Shown piece after piece: positions 1 through 5,096 of a stretch of 5,096 nucleotides of DNA (position 1 is the first letter of the stretch; each line of letters starts with the position of its first letter). The DNA is taken from NCBI GenBank assembly GCA_964612515.1, contig CAZTCX010000229.1, forward strand, positions 1 to 5,096, read 5' to 3'. Below the pieces are notes generated by a model, which saw only the letters and a program-made list of their open reading frames with translations, was not told the DNA's origin and made no database searches. A program made the translations under genes and the position numbers. Source of the stretch: SABY01 sp964612515. Lineage in GTDB: Bacteria > Bacteroidota > Bacteroidia > Bacteroidales > 4484-276.

Positions 1-462
1 GCAGCCCTTGAGAAAAAGGTGGAGCGTTTTAAGAAATTTGCCATCGGCGAAAAGGCACCTGATTTTACTGCAACCACCTTGGATGGAAAAAAGATCACCT
101 TATCGGAAATGGAATCCGGCTACACGCTTCTGCTGTTTTGGGCTACCTGGTGCCCGCATTGTCCGCAGTTGGTCAGAGACATTGCTACCATTTACGAGCC
201 GGCACACAACAAAGGCTTCGAAATTATCGCCATTTCGCTGGACGATGATCCCGAAAAACTACAAACTTTTCTTAGCGAAGGAGACTATCCGTGGCTACAG
301 GTTGCCGATTATCAGAAATGGCAGGGGGCGCTGGTACAGCAATACGACATTTACGCCACGCCCACCATGCTGCTGCTCTTCAGCGACCAGACCATCCTGG
401 CACGACCGGTCAACTTCGGCGAGTGTAAGAACGCCCTGTTTGAAAGGAATATCCTGCATTAG
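1..462 (+). CDS. TlpA/ResA-like thioredoxin-fold protein, C-terminal part (5' end outside window)
   Basis: The frame is open from the first base to a TAG stop, giving 153 visible residues. A GTG at base 19 could be read as a start, but the frame continues upstream of it, so the true start probably lies outside the window. The fold is an AhpC/TSA-thioredoxin domain: APDFTATTLDGKK (visible residues 19-31) is the usual opening strand, WATWCPHC (47-54) carries the redox CxxC, and YATPTM (118-123) holds the cis-proline facing the active site. A CPHC rather than CGPC active site is common in Bacteroidota members. Such proteins normally work outside the cytoplasm as thiol-disulfide oxidoreductases, often after an N-terminal DUF4369- or DUF5106-like domain and a signal peptide. 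That part is not visible here, so location and partners are inferred. An additional cysteine lies near the C-terminus (142). The family is near certain; the substrate is unknown. Confidence 0.93.
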   Translation, partial: AALEKKVERFKKFAIGEKAPDFTATTLDGKKITLSEMESGYTLLLFWATWCPHCPQLVRDIATIYEPAHNKGFEIIAISLDDDPEKLQTFLSEGDYPWLQVADYQKWQGALVQQYDIYATPTMLLLFSDQTILARPVNFGECKNALFERNILH

Positions 463-669
463 TCCATTAGGATTTCAATTTGCGTGAACCAATCTGAAGA
501 CGAAAATCTGCAGCTGTCAGACATTCTCAATGAATCGACTATTATCAAAGTATCCCAATTGGATGTACCAAGTTGACACTGATTTTCTCGCCACAATTTA
601 TTTTTTACAAATATCTTTCTCCGGAAGCGGTTATTACCACCCCTTTTGAAAAAAAACCAGGCAGGCAAA

Positions 670-688
670 AAAAATTCTGATAATTTTT
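670..688. repeat. A/T-only inverted repeat upstream of promoter
   Basis: AAAAATT (670-676) and AATTTTT (682-688) are perfect inverted copies around a five-base spacer, CTGAT. The stem would be only A-T pairs, so it is a weak RNA hairpin and a poor terminator. It ends two bases before the proposed -33 TTG element. The A- and T-tracts may therefore act as curved DNA or an UP-like element for the promoter. This role is inferred from position alone. Confidence 0.35.
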
Positions 689-690
689 CA

Positions 691-720
691 TTGCTCTTTC
701 AAAATTCTTTTTTAATTTTG
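691..720 (+). promoter_or_regulatory. Bacteroidota-type promoter (TTG-N19-TAnnTTTG)
   Basis: TAATTTTG at 713-720 matches all six fixed positions of the -7 element TAnnTTTG used by the primary sigma factor of Bacteroidota. TTG at 691-693 lies 19 bases upstream, within the spacing expected for the -33 element. Transcription would start near 725-728, giving a leader of about 135 nt before the ATG at 862. The stretch is A/T-rich, so a chance match is possible, but the paired elements, the spacing and the orientation towards the secreted-protein gene support it. Confidence 0.6.
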
Positions 721-732
721 ATGTCATTATTG

Positions 733-799
733 AAAGTCGCTACGCAGATAGGTTTTTTGTAGGAAAAACAAACAGGTGTGGCTTTACTGTAGCGGCTTT
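733..799 (+). promoter_or_regulatory. Long stem-loop in the 5' leader of the beta-helix gene
   Basis: AAAGTCGCTAC (733-743) pairs with GTAGCGGCTTT (789-799) over 11 positions with a single U-G wobble. The 45-base loop contains a second possible hairpin, GTTTTT (752-757) with AAAAAC (764-769). The structure would begin only a few bases after the predicted transcript start. Such a leader could protect the 5' end or control translation or elongation. No known riboswitch or attenuator class is recognised, and no leader peptide is obvious. It remains a structural observation with an inferred role. Confidence 0.4.
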
Positions 800-861
800 T
801 TGGTGACCCCGGGACTGAAATTCTTTTCGTTCTTTAATTATAAATTTAAAACTCACAAATC

Positions 862-3531
862 ATGGCACAAAAAACAATTTCAGGCAGGATGCTGCGGCCA
901 ATCCGGAGGCTTTGGCTGTGCATCGCTTTGGTTGTGTTGATGGCGCCCGGCGGGTTTGGGCAGCCAGATTCTAGTCTACCTATCGAAGCCCTGCACATCA
1001 CAACCGATACCATCTGGAACACCAACATTCCCCTGCAATGTGGTATAGTAGTAGAACCGGGTGCTACCCTTACGATAGCTGCCGGTGGCGAAGTGTATTT
1101 CCCGCCTTCGGCCAGGGTGGTGGTAAAACCCGGCGCACGGCTGGTGCTCGACAGTTGTTTGCTAACGCGGCGCTGCGGCGACCGCTGGCAAGGCATAGAG
1201 GTGTGGGGCAACGAGGAGCTTGGCCAGTCGCCATCGTCTAACCAGGGTGTGCTGGTGATGAAAAATGGCGCCACCATATCCTATGCACTTACGGGAGCAC
1301 TTGCAGGACACAGCATTATGGCAGCACCCGACGGCGGAAGCACGCCGCCCGAAGACCGCAAAGGAGGCGGCATCATCGTAGCTACCGATGCCCGCTTTGA
1401 AAATAATATTACAGGCGTTAGTTTTGTTCCTTATACACAGCACAATACCAGCCGGTTTTTGAAATGCATCTTTTTGTATGACGACATCCTTGCGCCCAAT
1501 GAAGTATTCCGTATGGCGCTGCTTGATAATGTAAAGAATGTGCGTTTTGCCGGGTGCGATTTTGTTAATAACTCGAATACTACTGGTAGAGGTTCAGGTA
1601 TCCGCTCTTACGATGCCCAATACTCTGTAAACCGCTACTGCAATGCTTTGTATGGCGACGACTGCATCGACTGGAAAACCAGCACTTTCAAAAACCTTGA
1701 ATATGGCATTTATGCCCTCGCCACTACACCGCTTACCCATGTTGCAATAGACAACACCAGCTTTATCCGCAACAAAAGGGGTATCTACCTCAGCGGCATG
1801 AGCCTGGCCGAAGTGACAAGCAATACATTTGAAGTTAAAGGAGTATATGGCCTTTATCTGGATGGCTGTACCGATTATCATGTGGAAGACAATTACTTTA
1901 CTGCGGGTCTGGAGGTAAACAACCATGCCGGCATTGTGGTAAACAACTCGGGCAACGCGCCCAACGAGATTTACCGCAACACCTTTGAGGAAGTAAACTA
2001 CGGCATACTTGCACAGGGCCACAACCGGAACCAGCGCACCGGCGAAGGGTTGGTGTGCAAATGCAACAACTTTAGCTTAGGGCAATACGACATTGTGGTG
2101 GCGGATGCCGCAGGCAGCGTAAACTTTGGCATAGCGCGCTACCAGGGTTCCTCTGCTCCACAGCCCGATGCCCCTGCCGGCAACCGCTTTAGCTGGACAG
2201 GCCATCAGGGTACCTTTACCGATATTAACAACCTGGGTCTCCATTTTACCTATTTTTATCATGTATATTTATATGAACCTTTAAAACCAATATACTACGA
2301 TTCATTAAAAGTCACTGCTGTTCCGGTTCCTAAAGCTGCATGGAACGATTCAAGTTGTGTTTCCTATCTCAACCCGCCAGGTAGCGGAGGGGCTATTGAA
2401 CAGGAGATGCGGGAACTGCTTGCTGAATCGGTGCAACGGGCCGATTCGATAGGTAAGTTGCTGCAGGCGCTCGAAGATGCCGGCAATACCGAAACGCTGC
2501 AATGGAGCGTGGATATGAGCCTGCCGGAACAATCGTATGAGATATACAGCAAATTGTTAAACACCTCGCCTTATGTAAGCGACACCGTAATGGCCTCGGC
2601 CATTGCTAAAGAAGGGGTGCTGCCCGATGCCATGATACGTGATGTGATGGTGGCCAACCCCGAGGCTGCCAAAAATGACGCATTGCTGCAAAAGCTGCAG
2701 GAGCGCACCAACCCGGTACCTGAATACATGCTGGGGCAGATATTGCAGGGACGCAGCCTGATATCCGTTTATGGCGACCTGATGGCTGCCGAAGTTTTCT
2801 ATACAAATCGCATGGCCTTTGCCGGCAGGGTGCTGAAACAAATCTATGCTTCCGATACCATCGGTCCGGCAGCCACCGACAGCCTGATGGTGTTGCTGCA
2901 AAACGAGAAAAATATGGCTGCACAAGAGCATCTGGCTTTTTGCTACCTGCAGCAAACCGACAGCCTGGCGGCAGTGAATGCCCTTGCGGCCATCCCGATG
3001 CAATATACTTTGGATGCACAACAGTTGGCAGAGCATGCCTTACTCACAGATTACATGAACCTGCTGCTGACCATGCAACAACCGGAACCTGACAGTGCAG
3101 AGGTGGATTGGTTGATGAATGCAACCCTAAATGGCGCCGGCCCGGCCAATACCTTTGCACGCAACCTGTTGCTGGCAATGGAGTTGATCGACTACGACGA
3201 GCCGGTTTTGTTTCCTGACGCCACCAAGTCGGCTGCTGTTCATCAGTATCCTTACGGCGGCGCACCAGCCGAAGCCAGGGAGCAACTGGAGGTATATCCC
3301 AATCCGGCAGCCGATCACCTCATCATCAAATGGATGCTGGAGCATCCGGACGCTTCAGGCACCGCACAAATTGCGGGATTGGATGGCAGGATAGTCAGCC
3401 AGTTTCCGCTTAGCGGTTCAGCCGGACAACAGGTGATCAATACCGTTGGCTTAAAACCGGGCGTTTATGTGGTGGCGCTCATTGTTAACAACAAACAGAT
3501 TGCCGCTAAAAAAGTAAGCATTTACAAATAA
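862..3531 (+). CDS. Secreted beta-helix protein with helical region and T9SS C-terminal sorting domain
   Basis: The product has 889 residues. Residues 1-33 form a signal peptide: basic stretch RMLRPIRR (9-16), hydrophobic core LWLCIALVVLMAP (17-29) and a likely cut after GFG (31-33). The first ATG is chosen because of its A/T-rich upstream stretch; an in-frame ATG at 889 would also leave a good signal peptide. Residues 60 to about 450 resemble right-handed parallel beta-helix coils, with recurring turns such as GIYAL (282-286), RGIYLSG (306-312), YGLYLDG (329-335) and YGILAQG (380-386), many followed by N-x-F steps (SNTFE, DNYF, RNTF). Residues 510-780 are mainly alpha-helical and rich in A, L, E and Q; I know no named domain for them. 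Residues 808-889 are a T9SS sorting domain: VYPNPAADHLIIKW (811-824), LDGRIV (840-845), LKPGVYVVAL (864-873) and a basic end, KKVSIYK. No catalytic motif is evident, so adhesion or polysaccharide binding are only possibilities. Confidence 0.93.
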   Translation: MAQKTISGRMLRPIRRLWLCIALVVLMAPGGFGQPDSSLPIEALHITTDTIWNTNIPLQCGIVVEPGATLTIAAGGEVYFPPSARVVVKPGARLVLDSCLLTRRCGDRWQGIEVWGNEELGQSPSSNQGVLVMKNGATISYALTGALAGHSIMAAPDGGSTPPEDRKGGGIIVATDARFENNITGVSFVPYTQHNTSRFLKCIFLYDDILAPNEVFRMALLDNVKNVRFAGCDFVNNSNTTGRGSGIRSYDAQYSVNRYCNALYGDDCIDWKTSTFKNLEYGIYALATTPLTHVAIDNTSFIRNKRGIYLSGMSLAEVTSNTFEVKGVYGLYLDGCTDYHVEDNYFTAGLEVNNHAGIVVNNSGNAPNEIYRNTFEEVNYGILAQGHNRNQRTGEGLVCKCNNFSLGQYDIVVADAAGSVNFGIARYQGSSAPQPDAPAGNRFSWTGHQGTFTDINNLGLHFTYFYHVYLYEPLKPIYYDSLKVTAVPVPKAAWNDSSCVSYLNPPGSGGAIEQEMRELLAESVQRADSIGKLLQALEDAGNTETLQWSVDMSLPEQSYEIYSKLLNTSPYVSDTVMASAIAKEGVLPDAMIRDVMVANPEAAKNDALLQKLQERTNPVPEYMLGQILQGRSLISVYGDLMAAEVFYTNRMAFAGRVLKQIYASDTIGPAATDSLMVLLQNEKNMAAQEHLAFCYLQQTDSLAAVNALAAIPMQYTLDAQQLAEHALLTDYMNLLLTMQQPEPDSAEVDWLMNATLNGAGPANTFARNLLLAMELIDYDEPVLFPDATKSAAVHQYPYGGAPAEAREQLEVYPNPAADHLIIKWMLEHPDASGTAQIAGLDGRIVSQFPLSGSAGQQVINTVGLKPGVYVVALIVNNKQIAAKKVSIYK
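3283..3528 (+). other. T9SS type A sorting domain of the beta-helix protein
   Basis: This encodes residues 808-889. The order of elements fits the Por secretion tail family: a Y-P-N-P motif at the start of the first strand, a D-G-R turn in the middle, and G-x-Y-V close to the end, followed by a short lysine-containing strand. In characterised members the domain directs passage through the outer-membrane T9SS channel and is then removed and replaced by a surface anchor, or the protein is released. Its completeness here argues that the gene is intact. Confidence 0.88.
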
Positions 3532-3539
3532 ATTCATCA

Positions 3540-3577
3540 ATTCGGATCGCTCCCTATTCGTGGGGAGCTATCCGGAT
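3540..3577 (+). terminator. Strong TTCG-capped hairpin between the two secreted-protein genes
   Basis: Starting nine bases after the TAA stop, bases 3540-3556 pair with 3561-3577. The lower arm ATTCGGAT (3540-3547) pairs with ATCCGGAT (3570-3577) with one wobble. After one C/T mismatch, GCTCCCTA (3549-3556) pairs with TGGGGAGC (3561-3568) with one wobble. The loop is exactly TTCG (3557-3560), a very stable tetraloop type in RNA. No T-run follows, since the next bases are ACTTAAAACTG, so it is not a textbook intrinsic terminator. It could give partial termination, or protect the upstream message from 3' decay so that the two genes are expressed at different levels. The structure is clear; the role is inferred. 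Confidence 0.5.
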
Positions 3578-3595
3578 ACTTAAAACTGACAAATA

Positions 3596-5096
3596 ATGAA
3601 AAATATACAAGAAATACGATACATTTTGCTGCTGCTGATTGTTGCCGCAACAATAGCTTTGAATGGACAAACATGGCCGAAATACTACGGCCAACCCGGC
3701 CGCTACGACTATAGCTACGACATAGCTGAAGCTTACGATAAAGGATACTTTATATTGGGATATCAATATTCTTCCGTTGTTCAAAAAACCTGGCTCATCA
3801 AAACCGATATTAATGGTGAAGTTTTGTGGGAAAAGGTTTTTACCAGCTACTTTAATAAATCTCAGGCACTTGAACCTACGCGGGATGGAGGCGTGTTGAT
3901 TTGTGGTATGAACGAACGGGCTGAAGGTGATAAAACAGCTCCCTATGTAATCAAACTTAACGCTTGTGGCGAAAAAGAGTGGTGCGTAAACTTTGCCGAA
4001 AACCAGGGGGAAATCAACACCCCCTGGGCGCAGGATATAAAAGAATTGCCGTCAGGCGACATTGTAGTACTGGTAAACGAATATGGTAACCATCCCATCA
4101 ATACCCTGCATCTGTTTAAACTTAATGCTTCGGGCGATGTGTTGTGGCGGAATCCTTATGCCAGTGCTTATGAGCATCCTGGCAGCATTAATCCTATGGG
4201 TTGGAAGCTGTTGATTTCCTCTACAAATCAATATCTTATCACGGGTGATGTATATTGGGAAGACGCCTGGAACCCGGGTGGTCCAAAAGGAATACGATCG
4301 ATGTTCGTACTGGTCGATAGCTCAGGAATCGAACAATGGGTAACACCTTTTGGCACAGCAGATACCATATTTGGCCAAGGATTTAACATTTACGAAAGAA
4401 GTCAAGGCTCCTACTTGGGGATCGTCAACAAGTGGCCAACAGAAACCATGCAAACGATCTTAGTCAACTTTGATTCACTAGGAAAATTTATGCAGTACGT
4501 AAAGATTGAAAATGAAAACATTAGCCCAGATGTTATAAAAGGTGTTCCACTGGATTTTATTAAGAATGGAAATGTATTTGTTTTAGGTGGCATTTATGGA
4601 ACCCTGCAGCAAGGCCTCGCTACTGAAATAATTTTAGATACTAATATCTTCAATTCTATTAATGTTTTGAACCTTAAACAGCATTTGTGCGAGGAGCCTT
4701 ATTCGATGAGGAAAACCAACGACATGAAAATTCTAACTAGTTCAGCAAGTTTGTTAAGTGCAAAAGACATTTTTCTGGCAAAGTTAAACTCTAATCTCGA
4801 ATACGACACCCTCTACCCCGGCACCTACACTTACGATAGCTTGTGTACTACGCCAGGGCTTCCACAGACTGGGTTTATCACGCTTAGCGATTGTGGGTTG
4901 TTTGTTGGCATGGACGAAATACCCACGCCACAGCAATACAACGAGCGCATCAGCCAAATACCCATCACCGCTTTTCCCAATCCGGTAAAGGAGGACGCTA
5001 TTACGTTGGAATTTGAAAATACGGAGCATCACGCCAACATAGAACTGCGCTGCTACGACAGCTACGGGCGGCAGTGTCACAGCCAAAAGATTTACA
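3596..5096 (+). CDS. Secreted seven-repeat beta-propeller-like protein with T9SS sorting domain (3' end outside window)
   Basis: The frame is open from ATG at 3596 to the window end, giving 500 codons and no stop. Residues 1-25 form a signal peptide: a short charged start, hydrophobic core YILLLLIVAATIAL (9-22) and a likely cut near NGQ. The body holds seven copies of a strand-turn-strand unit resembling [FL]-[IV]-x-L-[DN]-x-x-G-x-x-x-W, at about residues 66 (WLIKTDINGEVLW), 117 (YVIKLNACGEKEW), 172 (HLFKLNASGDVLW), 236 (MFVLVDSSGIEQW), 287, 343 and 391 (DIFLAKLNSNLEY). The spacing of 48-64 residues fits blades of a seven-bladed propeller. A linker with C417 and C433 follows, then ITAFPNP (457-463), the start of a T9SS sorting domain cut by the window edge. 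There is no Shine-Dalgarno sequence. The gene is probably co-transcribed with the beta-helix gene upstream. No catalytic residues are recognised; such propellers usually bind ligands or partners. Confidence 0.92.
   Translation, partial: MKNIQEIRYILLLLIVAATIALNGQTWPKYYGQPGRYDYSYDIAEAYDKGYFILGYQYSSVVQKTWLIKTDINGEVLWEKVFTSYFNKSQALEPTRDGGVLICGMNERAEGDKTAPYVIKLNACGEKEWCVNFAENQGEINTPWAQDIKELPSGDIVVLVNEYGNHPINTLHLFKLNASGDVLWRNPYASAYEHPGSINPMGWKLLISSTNQYLITGDVYWEDAWNPGGPKGIRSMFVLVDSSGIEQWVTPFGTADTIFGQGFNIYERSQGSYLGIVNKWPTETMQTILVNFDSLGKFMQYVKIENENISPDVIKGVPLDFIKNGNVFVLGGIYGTLQQGLATEIILDTNIFNSINVLNLKQHLCEEPYSMRKTNDMKILTSSASLLSAKDIFLAKLNSNLEYDTLYPGTYTYDSLCTTPGLPQTGFITLSDCGLFVGMDEIPTPQQYNERISQIPITAFPNPVKEDAITLEFENTEHHANIELRCYDSYGRQCHSQKIY
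4964..5096 (+). other. Start of T9SS sorting domain in the propeller protein (partial)
   Basis: From residue 457 the pattern ITAFPNP, then a strand ending LEFEN (471-475), a strand around NIELRCYD (481-488) and SYGRQ (489-493) follows the beta-sandwich order of T9SS type A sorting domains. The DNA shares the ten-base word CCCAATCCGG with the same position in the upstream gene (around 3298-3307), as expected for the conserved P-N-P motif. Roughly the last half of the domain should lie beyond the window. Confidence 0.8.

Larger units (their letters stand above)
463..861. other. 399-base intergenic region with promoter and structured leader
   Basis: No convincing gene lies here. A 69-codon reverse-strand frame (459-668) has no recognisable domain and overlaps the end of the thioredoxin gene. 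The first part, about 463-665, shows nothing I can name, and no clear intrinsic terminator follows the thioredoxin stop. From about 667 the region becomes very A/T-rich and holds an A/T inverted repeat, a Bacteroidota-type promoter and then a leader with an inverted repeat. The last 27 bases before the ATG at 862 are almost all A and T, with no Shine-Dalgarno sequence, as is usual for translation starts in this phylum. Confidence 0.7.

Noticed and set aside
19..21. GTG as the start of the thioredoxin-like gene
   Set aside because: The frame stays open and protein-like upstream to the window edge, and no signal peptide follows the GTG. An extracytoplasmic family member would be expected to have one.
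8..487. 159-codon forward frame overlapping the thioredoxin-like gene
   Set aside because: It is a shifted frame of a gene with a clear CxxC and cis-proline. Its translation is rich in R, S and P and shows no domain.
459..668. 69-codon reverse-strand frame in the intergenic region
   Set aside because: It has no recognisable domain or signal peptide and no reverse-strand TAnnTTTG promoter upstream. It overlaps the end of the thioredoxin gene.
749..756. Second possible -7 element, TAGGTTTT
   Set aside because: It lacks the final G of TAnnTTTG and has only a poorly spaced TTG 16 bases upstream. The element at 713-720 fits better.
2557..3036. 159-codon reverse-strand frame inside the beta-helix gene
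   Set aside because: It is antisense to the helical region of a well-supported gene. Its C-, H- and Q-rich translation looks like a by-product of that gene's codon use.
3554..3784. 76-codon reverse-strand frame with a hydrophobic stretch
   Set aside because: The hydrophobic run is antisense to the signal peptide and early codons of the propeller gene. It has no promoter or homologous feature of its own.
4784..5086. 100-codon reverse-strand frame near the window end
   Set aside because: It lies opposite the linker and sorting domain of the propeller gene, which are clearly coding on the forward strand.

Overview
The window looks like chromosomal DNA of a member of the Bacteroidota, probably an uncultured or environmental Bacteroidales-like lineage. 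Three signs support this. Two adjacent genes encode exported proteins with the Pro-Asn-Pro C-terminal sorting domain of the type IX secretion system (T9SS), which is confined to this phylum and its relatives. The gene starts lack a purine-rich Shine-Dalgarno sequence and lie behind A/T-rich leaders. The only convincing promoter matches the Bacteroidota pattern TTG-N19-TAnnTTTG rather than a sigma-70 -35/-10 pair. The species cannot be named from the sequence alone.

Layout. Bases 1-462 hold the 3' part of a TlpA/ResA-like thioredoxin-fold gene whose 5' end lies outside the window. Bases 463-861 are a 399-base intergenic region. It carries a Bacteroidota-type promoter (691-720), an A/T-only inverted repeat just upstream of it, and a leader of about 135 nt that can fold into an 11-bp stem enclosing a smaller hairpin. 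Bases 862-3531 encode an 889-residue secreted protein: signal peptide, right-handed parallel beta-helix, alpha-helical region without a recognised name, and T9SS sorting domain. Bases 3532-3595 contain a strong hairpin capped by TTCG. Bases 3596-5096 encode a second secreted protein, a seven-repeat beta-propeller-like protein with a cysteine-containing linker and the beginning of a T9SS domain; it is cut by the window end.

How the genes fit together. The two large genes lie in the same direction, 64 bases apart, with no recognisable promoter between them, so they are probably transcribed together from the promoter near 713, perhaps with attenuation at the intergenic hairpin. Both products should cross the inner membrane by Sec and the outer membrane by T9SS, ending on the cell surface or outside the cell. 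Their substrates or ligands cannot be read from the sequence. The thioredoxin-like gene ends 399 bases upstream and probably belongs to a separate, earlier transcription unit.

I found no tRNA, rRNA, CRISPR array, transposase or other mobile element. No clearly new system is visible. The most unusual points are the uncharacterised helical region between beta-helix and sorting domain, the two RNA hairpins, and an abrupt base-composition mosaic inside the second secreted-protein gene.
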